DNA of 20,224 nucleotides from Muribaculaceae bacterium. Lineage in GTDB: Bacteria > Bacteroidota > Bacteroidia > Bacteroidales > Muribaculaceae. Shown piece by piece: positions 1 through 8,540 of this stretch (positions are counted from its first letter, which is position 1; each line of letters starts with the position of its first letter). The stretch covers positions 1 to 20,224 of the forward strand of contig JAIDJJ010000548.1 of NCBI GenBank assembly GCA_029052265.1, written 5' to 3'. The position numbers and the translations under genes were made by a program. Below the pieces are notes generated by a model that did not search any database, had not been told where the DNA came from, and was given only the letters and a program-made list of their open reading frames with translations.

Positions 1-32
1 CTAACCATTATTAACTAAATAACATTGATCCG

Positions 33-3000
33 ATGAGAAAACTATTTTTCATTATGATGGCAGTGTTGGCATGTACGTTCTCCGGTCTTGCGCAGACAAA
101 GACGTACAAGGGCACCGTAGTGGATGCCTCCAACAATGAGCCTCTGATCGGCGCGACAGTCTCCCCTATTGGAGGGGGACAAGGAACTGCCACCGATATC
201 GACGGACAGTTTGTAATTTCCGTACCGACATCTGTAAAACAGGTCAAAGTAAGCTACGTAGGCTACACTCCGGTCACCGTGGCTTTGAAAGACGGTATGG
301 TCGTAAAATTGAATTCCTCAGCCGAGAATCTTGATGACGTTGTGGTTGTGGCATATGGCACTCAGAAGAAATCTTCAATCACCGGTGCGATTTCTACAGT
401 AAACGCAGAAGAGATCTCAAAACGTCCGGTATCTTCTGTGACAGCTGCTCTTGAGGGTTCTACACCGGGTATTACCGTAACCGGAAATTACGGTTCACCG
501 GGAGAATCTCCTACAATTCTGATCCGTGGTATAGGTACTGTAAATGGAAGCACATCCCCTCTTTATGTAGTGGATGGAGTGCCCTTCGGCGGCAACATCT
601 CCGACCTAAATCCGGATGATATCGAATCAATGTCAGTTCTTAAAGATGCTGCCTCTGCGGCACTTTATGGCAACCGTGCGTCGAATGGTGTGATCCTTAT
701 TACCACCAAACGACAGAAAGGGGAAAGGCTGAGTCTTAATTTCCGTACAGCCCAAGGTTGGTATGAAAGAGCAATTCCAGAATACGACCGTACAGACATT
801 CCCCAATTTATGGCTGCGGAATATATGAATTTAGCCAATGCATATATGTCTAACAATAATCTTCAGGATCTCAGAAATGATCCGGAAGAAATTCACAAAT
901 ATGTGACCAAGAATATATTCTCAGACCGCCTTTACGGCAACTATTTCACCGAACGGGATGCAACTAAATTGTATACTCTCGACGGACAGCTCGTTTCAAA
1001 TTGGGCAATGCTTCCTGAAGTGGCAGGAGACCTCGACTGGTTTGATCAGGCGACACGTAACGGTTATCGTCAGGAATATTCGTTGAACGGAGCGGGTGCC
1101 ACAGCCAAGAGTGATTATGCCTTCTCCATAAGCTATCTTGGAGAAGAGGGCTATATGAAAGACAGTAATTTTGACCGTATCACCGGACGTGCATCAATTA
1201 ACATTACTCCTGCAAGGTGGATACGCAGCGGCTTGAATGTCGGTGTCAGCCATCAGAAATATCAAAACACCTCAAACGGTGTAGGCGATGGGTCTTCCTC
1301 TTTCAACAACCCGTTCTATTTCTGCCGTTATATAGCGCCCATATATCCCGTGCATGCACATTATGCCGATTCAGGAACTGTGTATGACGCTAACGGAGTG
1401 CCTGTTCAGGCGACAGTGGGCGACTGGATTCTTGATGAAAAAGGCAACAGAACCTATGACAAGGGTTATTATACTATTTATGATGCCGAAGGTAATAAAA
1501 TAGATGTCAACACGCGTAATCAGAATACAAACCGTAATATTATCCTTGAGAGTGAAGTCAACCGGGGCAACACGGTCCGCAACACCATGAATGCGATAGG
1601 TTATGTGGATTTCTTACTTCCTTACGGTTTCACCGCCACTTTAAAAGGGAACTTGAACACCCGTAATTCAGAGTTTTCAAAATATGGTTCAGCTCTCATA
1701 GGCGACTCCGAGGCACGCCACGGTTCACTTTCCAAGACCACATATAATTATAAGAACTATACATTCCAGCAACAGCTCAACTGGAACAAAACTTATGGCG
1801 AGCACAATATCCAGGTGCTTCTGGGACATGAGAACTATTCATACCTTTATGATTATACATATGTAGTAAAGGATAACGAAGCGTTTGCCAATCTCAAGGC
1901 TCTCTCCAATTTCTCCGTGATGAATTCTATCGACGGTTACAGGTCAACCTACCGTACCGAATCGTATCTTGGTCGCGTGATGTGGAATTTCAAAGACACC
2001 TATAACCTTGAGGCGTCTGTACGCCGTGACGGCACATCCCGTTTTGCGAAAAAATCACGCTGGGGTACATTTGGAAGCGTAGGAGCTAACTGGATCTTCT
2101 CAAATGAAGCGTTTATGGAGGATGTGAAATGGTTGAACAATGGTAAACTGCGTGCCGACTGGGGGCAGGTCGGCAATGATGCCGGATCAAGCTATTATGC
2201 ATACTATTCGTTGTTTACCGCCGATACTAACGCATCAATTCCGGCATACTATCTAAGTCAGAATGCTGCGGAAGACTTGCAATGGGAGACTTCGGAATCA
2301 TGGGGCATAGCATTGGAGACAAGAATGTTCAACAGATGGAACCTTACTTTGGAATACTTCGACAAGAGAAACAAGGATCTGATATTCTCAGTCTACTATC
2401 CTGTATCTTCCGGTCCTACGAGTACGGAAAGCGCGATTGCCACCACAACGCAAAATCTCGGTACTATCTCAAACCGTGGTTTGGAAATCAGCACGGACTT
2501 TGATATCGTGAAAACAAAAGACTGGAAAGTCAACATCGGAGCAAACCTCACTTATATCCAGAACAAGATTGTGTCTCTTCCGGAGCAGAACAAGAAGGTC
2601 GGTAAACTCGCAGTCGATCCCTCTATGCAGCCCCCTACAGGCATCGCAAGCGGATCTCAGTTTATAACTGAAGGGAAGAGCCGTTATGAATGGTACACCT
2701 ATCATTGGGCAGGCGTTGACATGATGGATGGCAATTCACTTTATGAGGCAAACCTTGTGGATTATCATATCAAAAAGGCAGACGGCACCATAATCGGTGG
2801 TGCTTATGAAGTAGATGAAAATGGCAAGGCAGTGCTTGGCTCTGACGGCAATCCGATAAGAGTTTCCACCGAGCTCGCATCATCAAACTATAAGGAGATC
2901 AACGGTAAATACTATGTATCGAAGACTACATACGCGCAGAAAAAATGGAACGGGAGCGCCCTTCCAAATCTTTACGGTTCTTTCTCAGGTAATATCGGTT

Positions 3001-3479
3001 GGAAAGGGTTCCAGCTCAGCGCCATGTTCTCATATTCTCTCGGAGGAAAGATTTATGACAGCGTCTATTCATCGCTCATGTCGTCCGGCAACACACCATC
3101 CAACTATCATGTTGACGTACTCAATTCATGGAATGGAGTGCCCGAGGGTATGACAGCAGATTCTCCCGACAGAATAAATCGCAACATAAATCCGCAAATC
3201 AATTATTTGCTCAGTACCGACAACAACGCCGCGAGCGACCGTTGGCTCATTAGCAGGGATTATCTATGCTTCAAGAACCTGAATCTTTCATATACTATCC
3301 CGACCAAGCTTACAAGTCAGTGGGGACTCTCAAAGGTTCAGATCAGCTTCTCTGCAGAAAACCTCCATATCTGGGGATCTAGAACAGGTATGAACCCCAT
3401 GATGTCAATTTCAGGAGGACAGAGCAACTATCTCGTTCCAGCACGCGTCTATACATTTGGTCTTAATGTCAATATCTAA
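33..3479 (+). CDS. SusC/RagA-family TonB-linked outer membrane transporter
   Basis: This is a TonB-dependent beta-barrel of the SusC class, which imports oligosaccharides or other large nutrients across the outer membrane with a SusD lipoprotein as lid. Visible order: signal peptide (residues 1-21, ending SGLAQ), a carboxypeptidase-D-like regulatory domain (about 25-92, with EPLIGATV and VSYVGYTP), a TonB box (DDVVVVAYG, 101-109), a plug domain (about 115-226, with LYVVDGVP and ALYGNRASNGVILITT), then a long barrel rich in alternating aromatic residues ending VYTFGLNVNI. At 1148 residues the length is normal for the family. There is no N-terminal STN domain, so it should not signal directly to a FecR-type anti-sigma factor. 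The start at 33 is the only ATG giving a signal peptide. susD follows 16 bases after the stop, so the two are surely cotranscribed. The promoter lies outside the window. The substrate cannot be read from sequence. Confidence 0.96.
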   Translation: MRKLFFIMMAVLACTFSGLAQTKTYKGTVVDASNNEPLIGATVSPIGGGQGTATDIDGQFVISVPTSVKQVKVSYVGYTPVTVALKDGMVVKLNSSAENLDDVVVVAYGTQKKSSITGAISTVNAEEISKRPVSSVTAALEGSTPGITVTGNYGSPGESPTILIRGIGTVNGSTSPLYVVDGVPFGGNISDLNPDDIESMSVLKDAASAALYGNRASNGVILITTKRQKGERLSLNFRTAQGWYERAIPEYDRTDIPQFMAAEYMNLANAYMSNNNLQDLRNDPEEIHKYVTKNIFSDRLYGNYFTERDATKLYTLDGQLVSNWAMLPEVAGDLDWFDQATRNGYRQEYSLNGAGATAKSDYAFSISYLGEEGYMKDSNFDRITGRASINITPARWIRSGLNVGVSHQKYQNTSNGVGDGSSSFNNPFYFCRYIAPIYPVHAHYADSGTVYDANGVPVQATVGDWILDEKGNRTYDKGYYTIYDAEGNKIDVNTRNQNTNRNIILESEVNRGNTVRNTMNAIGYVDFLLPYGFTATLKGNLNTRNSEFSKYGSALIGDSEARHGSLSKTTYNYKNYTFQQQLNWNKTYGEHNIQVLLGHENYSYLYDYTYVVKDNEAFANLKALSNFSVMNSIDGYRSTYRTESYLGRVMWNFKDTYNLEASVRRDGTSRFAKKSRWGTFGSVGANWIFSNEAFMEDVKWLNNGKLRADWGQVGNDAGSSYYAYYSLFTADTNASIPAYYLSQNAAEDLQWETSESWGIALETRMFNRWNLTLEYFDKRNKDLIFSVYYPVSSGPTSTESAIATTTQNLGTISNRGLEISTDFDIVKTKDWKVNIGANLTYIQNKIVSLPEQNKKVGKLAVDPSMQPPTGIASGSQFITEGKSRYEWYTYHWAGVDMMDGNSLYEANLVDYHIKKADGTIIGGAYEVDENGKAVLGSDGNPIRVSTELASSNYKEINGKYYVSKTTYAQKKWNGSALPNLYGSFSGNIGWKGFQLSAMFSYSLGGKIYDSVYSSLMSSGNTPSNYHVDVLNSWNGVPEGMTADSPDRINRNINPQINYLLSTDNNAASDRWLISRDYLCFKNLNLSYTIPTKLTSQWGLSKVQISFSAENLHIWGSRTGMNPMMSISGGQSNYLVPARVYTFGLNVNI

Positions 3480-3495
3480 CAATGGCTTATCAATC

Positions 3496-5148
3496 ATGAA
3501 CAAAATATTGAAATATACATTATGTGCCTCAATCATCGCAGGTTTCAACTCATGTAGCGACAATTACCTTGAAACTTCGCCTCAGTCTTCGACCACCAAG
3601 GAGATTCTGTTTGATACTCCCGAGTCGGCACAATTTGCAGTGAATGGTTTAGGCAGACTTATGTCTAAACAATACCTCAGTAACCAAGGTTTCAATGGGG
3701 AAGGCACAGTCTACGCATATATAGGAGAATTTCCGGGCGATGGCATGCAGAAGCTTGCATATTCAGGATGGCAAAACATCATCAAGAGCAATTATATGCA
3801 AAGCAACAATAACAATATAGATATCGCATGGTATTATTACTATCGTTTGATAGGCAATGCAAATCAGATTTTGGACAACATACCATCGGAATTTCCATCC
3901 GTAGGTTTGCAAAGGCAGTGGGATTTTATCAAAGCCCAGGCATTGACGATACGTGCATATTCCTACACAATGCTCAGTCAGATCTACAGCCGCCGCTGGA
4001 CAGACCGTAACGGAGAGAGCCGTGGGGTGGTGTTGCGTATCGACACTTCAAACGATCCGAAGGAGTGTGCATCGCTAAAGCTTGTGCTCGATCAGGTATA
4101 CAAGGATCTTGATGAAGCTATCGAGTTGTTTGAGACTTGTGGAGACGACAGAAGCTCTGACATTGATATGCGTTGGCTTACAAACTCGGATGTCGCTCAT
4201 GCAGTATATTCCCGTGCAGCCCTGATAAGGAATGACTGGAACACTGTTATTCCTAATTCTCAAGAGGCTCGCAAAGATTACAGCATAATGGGTCCGGAAG
4301 AGTATAAAGCAGGTTTCAATACAGCCAACAAGGAATGGATCTGGGAAGTGTTTGAAGACGATACGCAGCCAATCTATTATTATAGTTTCTATAACTATAT
4401 GAGCGGAAGCTGCGCAGGCTCCGCATCAAGAACAAATCCGCCCCTAATCTCCAAGCAGATTGTCGACCAGATAGATCCGAGCGACAGGCGGCTTGAGATC
4501 TATGCTGTCCCCACCGCTGAAGAAATTGAAGATGCTGGCGGCTACGAGGCGATAGGCAATACGACCAATGGTTCAGGAGCGGTTACGAAAGGCAGATTCT
4601 TCCAGAGAGTACAGAATGAATTTGTTAAAACAGGTAGGCTTTATGGAACCACCAAAATTGGATATTACATTGGTGCTAAATTCATAGTGAAATCCGGTGT
4701 GGGCGACGGTTGCATTCCAATATTCCGTGTAGCTGAAATGTTGTACAACGAGGCAGAGGCGCAATATAGGCTCGGCAATGAGGCGGCGGTGCGCGAACTT
4801 CTCAATGAGGCTACCCAGCCATATCAGGAAGGTTACAACTGCACTAAAACCGGAGAAGACCTTTGGAATGAACTTGTGGCTTATAGAAAATTTGACCTTT
4901 GGTCAGAAGGTCACAGCTGGTTTGACCTTAAACGCTGGGGTGTGGACATGGTTCGCAAGACATGGGCGGAAGGTGGAAGCTGGGCATCCTATTTCTGTGG
5001 AGACGGCACCAATAACAAGACAGGCGGAAACTTCGGTCCTTCAGATAAAAATAACTGGACCAAAAATATACCGACAATGGAAACAAACTACAATAATAAA
5101 GTCATTTCTCAAGAAGATCCCAACTGGACTCTCGGTAATGACTATTAA
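3496..5148 (+). CDS. SusD/RagB-family surface lipoprotein
   Basis: A SusD-like nutrient-binding lipoprotein, 550 residues, the lid partner of the upstream SusC barrel. I start it at the ATG at 3496 rather than the in-frame ATG at 3457, because 3496 gives a clean lipoprotein signal (MNKILKYTLC, then a lipobox FNSC with Cys20), while 3457 lies inside susC and would prepend non-signal residues. The residues after the cysteine (SDNYLE) carry the acidic character of Bacteroidota surface-export signals. Helical repeat features typical of SusD follow: AWYYYYRLIGNANQILDNI and QALTIRAYSYTMLSQIYSR in the N-terminal half, and near the C-terminus YNEAEAQYRLGN followed by FDLWSEGHSWFDLKRWG. A strong terminator lies 18 bases after the stop. 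No glycosidase, sulfatase, peptidase or sigma/anti-sigma gene follows, so the ligand class is unknown. Confidence 0.95.
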   Translation: MNKILKYTLCASIIAGFNSCSDNYLETSPQSSTTKEILFDTPESAQFAVNGLGRLMSKQYLSNQGFNGEGTVYAYIGEFPGDGMQKLAYSGWQNIIKSNYMQSNNNNIDIAWYYYYRLIGNANQILDNIPSEFPSVGLQRQWDFIKAQALTIRAYSYTMLSQIYSRRWTDRNGESRGVVLRIDTSNDPKECASLKLVLDQVYKDLDEAIELFETCGDDRSSDIDMRWLTNSDVAHAVYSRAALIRNDWNTVIPNSQEARKDYSIMGPEEYKAGFNTANKEWIWEVFEDDTQPIYYYSFYNYMSGSCAGSASRTNPPLISKQIVDQIDPSDRRLEIYAVPTAEEIEDAGGYEAIGNTTNGSGAVTKGRFFQRVQNEFVKTGRLYGTTKIGYYIGAKFIVKSGVGDGCIPIFRVAEMLYNEAEAQYRLGNEAAVRELLNEATQPYQEGYNCTKTGEDLWNELVAYRKFDLWSEGHSWFDLKRWGVDMVRKTWAEGGSWASYFCGDGTNNKTGGNFGPSDKNNWTKNIPTMETNYNNKVISQEDPNWTLGNDY

Positions 5149-5166
5149 TGAACTTGAAGATTGAAT

Positions 5167-5211
5167 TATAGGGCGCCTCAAAAGTTGATAAAACTTTTGA
5201 GGCGCCCTATA
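5167..5211 (+). terminator. Strong hairpin ending the susCD operon
   Basis: A perfect inverted repeat: the left arm 5171-5186 begins GGGCGCCTC and the right arm 5192-5207 ends GAGGCGCCC, giving 16 paired bases around a 5-base loop. TATA on each side extends the stem to 20 bp. It is followed by an AT-rich stretch rather than a pure T-run. It lies 18 bases after the susD stop. The nearly symmetrical flanks could let it work in both directions, but no gene reads toward it from the right until the cobW-family gene, which has its own hairpin. Confidence 0.85.
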
Positions 5212-5700
5212 TATTATTGTCTGGTTTAATGGCTTGTTAGTAAATTGTTTATGGCTGTATTCGACCGCTTCTATTTGCTTTTAGAGATTAAGACCTATCT
5301 TTAGGAGATTTTTTGATTATGGTGTCTAAATTTTTAAACCTATGTGTTAATAGGGTTTTCATTTCTGTCGATAACGGGAAGCGCAGGCATGCGGGGCGAA
5401 CCCTGTGGCTGTGATAGTGCCGTGTCATAGGGTTGTCGCTTCCGACGGCACTCCTGGAAGTTATGCAGGAGGTGTGGAAAAGAAAATCTCTCTCTTGGAA
5501 CTTGAATCTGTTTCCGACTTTGATCCTTGATAATTGAAAGGCTGAATTCAGTAAGTGCAAAAAAATCACTCCAAGCATGAGATTCCTCCCTACGACTTTG
5601 AAATTTTAAGGACCGCGCTATTAACTGCATTCTTCCAGCAATGCGATTGTGCCGGAGTGTGATTCCTGGAATGGATTCACCAGAGTAGCAGAATAAAATA
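5212..5700. other. Long intergenic stretch without a convincing gene
   Basis: About 490 bases between the susCD terminator and the terminator of the cobW-family gene. Two overlapping minus-strand open frames of 96 codons (5288-5578 and 5340-5630) exist, but they overlap heavily in different frames, have basic, low-structure translations and no family motif, so I do not call them. The middle holds several inverted repeats: AGTGCCGT (5416-5423) with ACGGCACT (5445-5452), AACCCT (5399-5404) with AGGGTT (5429-5434), and CTTCC (5439-5443) with GGAAG (5456-5460). These helices compete with each other. The stretch could be a structured RNA, a decayed gene or a dispersed intergenic repeat; the sequence does not decide. 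Confidence 0.4.
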
Positions 5701-5743
5701 TGTCCGGATTCGGTATGCAGATATCAATGCCGGAATCCGGACA
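5701..5743 (-). terminator. Terminator-like hairpin after the cobW-family gene
   Basis: Inverted repeat TGTCCGGATTC (5701-5711) with GAATCCGGACA (5733-5743), 11 perfect pairs around a 21-base loop. It lies 7 bases past the stop codon of the minus-strand GTPase gene. In the minus direction it is followed by TATTTTATTC, a T-rich tail. On the plus strand the tail is TGTTTTATTAG, so it may also stop plus-strand readthrough from the intergenic region. Confidence 0.75.
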
Positions 5744-5750
5744 TGTTTTA

Positions 5751-7049
5751 TTAGTCAAGACATTCGTCAAGAGCCTCGGTTATTGCTTTTCTATCAAGCC
5801 TCTGTCCTATGAATACGATTTTTTGCATTCGGTCGCCATATTCAGGATCCCAGTCACGCATAAGTCCGGGTTCCGTGGCGAGCATTCTCTGCAGTTCATC
5901 TTCCGGAGCAGTGGCATACCATTGTCCTGCCTCAGTAAGTTTTTTCTGAACGCCGGCTTGTTCAAAGAGATAAGACATGTCGGTGTTGTCGTTGAAATAG
6001 CAGATTCCTTTTGCGCGGATAATATTCTTTGGCCATTTTTTTGCAACAAACCAGTCGAACTTGTTAAGATCAAACGGTTTACGACGGTAATATACAAATG
6101 TGCCGATGCCGTATTCCTCAGCTTCCCCCTCACCGTCGTGATGATGGTGGTGATGACAGTGGCACACTCCATGCTCATGATCGCAATGAGAATGGTCGTC
6201 TTCCTCCTCATGGTCATGATGGTGTTCATGGTCATGATGGTGTTCATGGTCATGTTCATGGTCATGCTCATGATGGTGTTCATGGTGAAGGTGATCTTCT
6301 TCCTTTTCAATCTCTTCAAGAGGCTTCTCTATTTCCTGAATCCAAGTGGCGGCTGTCACAGTTTTTTCAAAATTGAAAAGACCTGTGTTAAGCAGTTTGT
6401 CAAGATCGAAATCACAATAGTCAGCCTCTATTATTTCAGCTTTAGGCTGGAGTGCGCGTATCACCTCCTTTATGTGGCGCGCCTCTTGCTCGGTCACTTC
6501 CGAAATCTTGTTGAGAACGATGATATTGCAGAACTCAATTTGCTGTATCACCAGATTTTCTATATCCTCTTCGCCTATTTTTGTGGAAGTCAAACGGTCG
6601 CCGGATGCAAATTCACTTTTAAGACGCAGCGCATCCACAACTGTGACAATGCAGTCGAGCACAGGAACGCCTTTACGGCAAAGTTGCGGAGCCATTCCCG
6701 GCATGGAGCATATTGTCTGCGCTATCGGTTCCGGCTCGCAAATGCCGCTTGCCTCGATAACGATATAATCGAAGCCTCCGCTCATAAGGTCGGATAGCTG
6801 TTGCATGAGATCCATTTTCAGGGTGCAGCAGATGCAGCCGTTCTGAAGCGCCACAAGGCTGTCGTCGTCATTCCCTACAATCCCGCCTTTCGCTATTAGT
6901 TGGGCATCGATATTCACTTCCCCTATATCATTGACTATGACAGCGAATTTTATGCCTTTTTTGTTAGAGAGGATTCTATTGAGAAGAGTGGTCTTGCCAC
7001 TTCCGAGATACCCGGTCAGCAGCAATACAGGAGTAGTTTTGGTTGACAT
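5751..7049 (-). CDS. COG0523 (CobW/Zng1-like) metal-chaperone GTPase with histidine-rich region
   Basis: A G3E-family P-loop GTPase of 432 residues. Members of COG0523 deliver zinc, cobalt or other metals to client proteins in the cytosol. Visible in order: Walker A GYLGSGKT (13-20), the metal-binding CxCC motif in NGCICCTLKMDL (70-81), EASGICEP (99-106), the guanine-specificity-like LNKISEV (179-185), a histidine-rich stretch (253-304) holding 29 histidines plus Cys289, Cys296 and Cys298, then the CobW C-terminal domain (from about 312, GIGTFVYYRRKPFD). The subfamily is uncertain: the histidine-rich insert suits zinc or nickel storage, but no client gene or Zur-type operator is recognisable nearby. 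It is a single-gene unit, with its own 3' hairpin and 180 bases separating it from the porin gene upstream. I found no clear Bacteroidota promoter in that gap. Confidence 0.93.
   Translation of the reverse strand: MSTKTTPVLLLTGYLGSGKTTLLNRILSNKKGIKFAVIVNDIGEVNIDAQLIAKGGIVGNDDDSLVALQNGCICCTLKMDLMQQLSDLMSGGFDYIVIEASGICEPEPIAQTICSMPGMAPQLCRKGVPVLDCIVTVVDALRLKSEFASGDRLTSTKIGEEDIENLVIQQIEFCNIIVLNKISEVTEQEARHIKEVIRALQPKAEIIEADYCDFDLDKLLNTGLFNFEKTVTAATWIQEIEKPLEEIEKEEDHLHHEHHHEHDHEHDHEHHHDHEHHHDHEEEDDHSHCDHEHGVCHCHHHHHHDGEGEAEEYGIGTFVYYRRKPFDLNKFDWFVAKKWPKNIIRAKGICYFNDNTDMSYLFEQAGVQKKLTEAGQWYATAPEDELQRMLATEPGLMRDWDPEYGDRMQKIVFIGQRLDRKAITEALDECLD
6208..6282. repeat. Imperfect tandem repeats encoding the histidine-rich region
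   Basis: Inside the cobW-family gene, the plus strand shows two perfect copies of an 18-base unit beginning TCATGGTCATGATGG (6208-6225 and 6226-6243), followed by 12-base derivatives (TCATGGTCATGT, TCATGGTCATGC, TCATGATGGTGT). Read on the minus strand they encode alternating His, Asp and Glu (for example EHHHDHEHHH). The period is a multiple of three, so gain or loss of a unit would alter histidine number without a frameshift. Confidence 0.85.
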
Positions 7050-7142
7050 TTATAAATATTTTTCTTGAATAACGTTTTTTCTGAAAGAATTGATAAAAAC
7101 AATCTTAAATTTTTTGAATAGTTTTCCTGCATAAACAGGAGA

Positions 7143-7166
7143 GGGGCGCTCTTTCCGAGACGCCCC
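7143..7166 (-). terminator. GC-rich hairpin downstream of the porin gene
   Basis: GGGGCG (7143-7148) pairs with CGCCCC (7161-7166), and CTC (7149-7151) pairs with GAG (7157-7159) after one bulged base, leaving a 5-base loop. It lies in the 3' region of the minus-strand porin gene, about 64 bases past its stop and beyond the heptamer array. The following minus-strand bases (TCTCCTGTTTATGC) hold only a short T-run, so termination efficiency is uncertain. A second small hairpin, TCCTG/CAGGA at 7125-7140, follows directly. Confidence 0.55.
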
Positions 7167-7168
7167 CG

Positions 7169-7224
7169 ATTATGCATTATGCATTATGAATTATGAATTA
7201 TGCATTATGCATTATGAATTATGC
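7169..7224. repeat. Heptanucleotide tandem array, eight copies of ATTATG(C/A)
   Basis: Eight exact back-to-back copies of ATTATGC or ATTATGA, with the last base running C, C, A, A, C, C, A, C, then a degenerate ATTCATT into the porin stop codon. It can also be read as a 28-base unit duplicated with one mismatch. It sits between the stop codon and the GC-rich hairpin of the minus-strand porin gene, so it should be transcribed in that 3' untranslated region. Confidence 0.95.
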
Positions 7225-7229
7225 ATTCA

Positions 7230-8531
7230 TTAAAAGCTGACCTGAAGCATCGCCTGCAGACGGTTGTCGTGTGCCTGCGAGCGGTCGAAGTCCACGCGTC
7301 TGCCATAGATGTATTCAAGACCGACCTGTACGATAGGGTTTACCTGCCAGAATATATTCCCGAGCACATACTGTGCGTACTTGTATCCGGTTTTCCAGGG
7401 TACGGAAGAGTCTGCATACGAATTAGCGTAAGTGCGTACATGGCTGTAGATTGCGGTGCAAAACACGGTAGGGGAGAAGTTGTATTGCAGCGCTCCGAAT
7501 GCACCCCACGCTTTTACGGCATTGAGGCGCGAAGCATTGTCCGGGTCAGGCATAAGATCCATGCCGGTTCCTCCGAGGTCCTGGATATAGCTTGCTATCC
7601 CTTTCCCGTATACAGCCTGATAATAAGCAGTGAGTCCGCCTGCTATGGGAGTCATGCCGCTTGCCTTTATGCCCCAGCCGACCCGGTCGACGTTCTTTTG
7701 TGCGGTTTCATTACGGTAATACAGGTTGCGCACAATTCCGGACAACCTCAGCCAACCTTTTCCATCAGCCCATGAACGCTGGATATAGAACGGGATATCC
7801 GGCACCCTTTGTGTCACGGTAGAAGTGTGGGTGGCATTGGTAAAGGAGTTTGCCGGCATGTCGATGCCGATACCGGCTTTCCATTCCTTTTTCGTTCCGA
7901 AGGGGTGTTCATAATATATGTTGCCGTGTATCTGGCAAGAGAACGCGTTAGGTCCTTCGTAATCTATAGTCGCAGGCGAAGCCGACGCATCAGTGAAGAG
8001 GGAGTAGTTGTAGCCGGCTGTGAAGCCACGGTATTTAAGGTAAGCCAACTGCAGGCTCGGGGCATATCCTGAACCTAAGAAATTAATCGACACGTAGGCT
8101 CCCAACTGGTTTTTTGTCCCCGGAAGCGCCACTACGTTCAGATAGATATTGCTTTGCTGGGCACTGAACCTGAACTGACCGCCGTTGCCGGGAGGGGTGT
8201 TCATTGGGATGGCGGATGTTACAAAAAGATTATCATTTGTCAACGGGCTGCCGAAATCATACAGGGCAACTGCCTTGATGTTGGCACCGATGCCCATATA
8301 ATATTTCCCTTCTTTACCGTGGACTGCAAACCGAGGCACGTCCGGAGTGCCTTTGATTTTCGGCGCGTTTTCATGCAGGGTTATGTAGGTGTCGGTAGAA
8401 TCTTTATATTCCACTATTCTGACCGAGATATCTTCACCATTAGCCGATCCTGTAGACTGTGCCGATGTCTGCAACGGAAAGATGGTTCCCGAGATGAGCA
8501 ATGAGGCGCCTAAGATATAAGTGTTTTTCAT
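7230..8531 (-). CDS. DcaP-like outer membrane porin
   Basis: A predicted outer-membrane beta-barrel of 433 residues. It begins with a signal peptide (MKNTYILGASLLISGTIFPL, ending at about residue 25, TSAQ) and a short region, then a barrel starting VPRFAVHGKEGKYYMGIGAN, which resembles the opening of DcaP-family trimeric porins (there, a peptide stating the barrel's first strand after a short N-terminal extension). Many alternating hydrophobic and aromatic strands follow, and the protein ends in phenylalanine (QAMLQVSF), the usual barrel-assembly signal. DcaP relatives carry small, often anionic, solutes; the substrate here is not evident. The start codon lies 9 bases after the stop of the MFS gene, so the two are almost certainly translated from one message. 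The 3' region holds the heptamer array and a GC-rich hairpin. The barrel call is firm; the DcaP family assignment is from recognition only. Confidence 0.82.
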   Translation of the reverse strand: MKNTYILGASLLISGTIFPLQTSAQSTGSANGEDISVRIVEYKDSTDTYITLHENAPKIKGTPDVPRFAVHGKEGKYYMGIGANIKAVALYDFGSPLTNDNLFVTSAIPMNTPPGNGGQFRFSAQQSNIYLNVVALPGTKNQLGAYVSINFLGSGYAPSLQLAYLKYRGFTAGYNYSLFTDASASPATIDYEGPNAFSCQIHGNIYYEHPFGTKKEWKAGIGIDMPANSFTNATHTSTVTQRVPDIPFYIQRSWADGKGWLRLSGIVRNLYYRNETAQKNVDRVGWGIKASGMTPIAGGLTAYYQAVYGKGIASYIQDLGGTGMDLMPDPDNASRLNAVKAWGAFGALQYNFSPTVFCTAIYSHVRTYANSYADSSVPWKTGYKYAQYVLGNIFWQVNPIVQVGLEYIYGRRVDFDRSQAHDNRLQAMLQVSF

Positions 8532-8540
8532 ATGAATAAG

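Noticed and set aside
3457..3495. Earlier start for susD inside the end of susC
   Set aside because: It would place 13 residues before the lipoprotein signal peptide; the ATG at 3496 gives a clean lipobox at Cys20.
5288..5630. Two overlapping minus-strand open frames of 96 codons each
   Set aside because: They overlap in different frames, lack any recognisable motif or signal, and have no promoter or ribosome-site support. I treat the area as non-coding.
5700..6797. 365-codon plus-strand open frame opposite the cobW-family gene
   Set aside because: It is the antisense shadow of a gene with intact Walker A, CxCC and CobW C-terminal features. Its Met/Val-rich tract is the complement of the histidine repeats.
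7169..7224. Heptamer array as a CRISPR or plasmid iteron origin
   Set aside because: The units are contiguous with no spacers and there are no cas or replication genes; the array lies in an ordinary 3' region.
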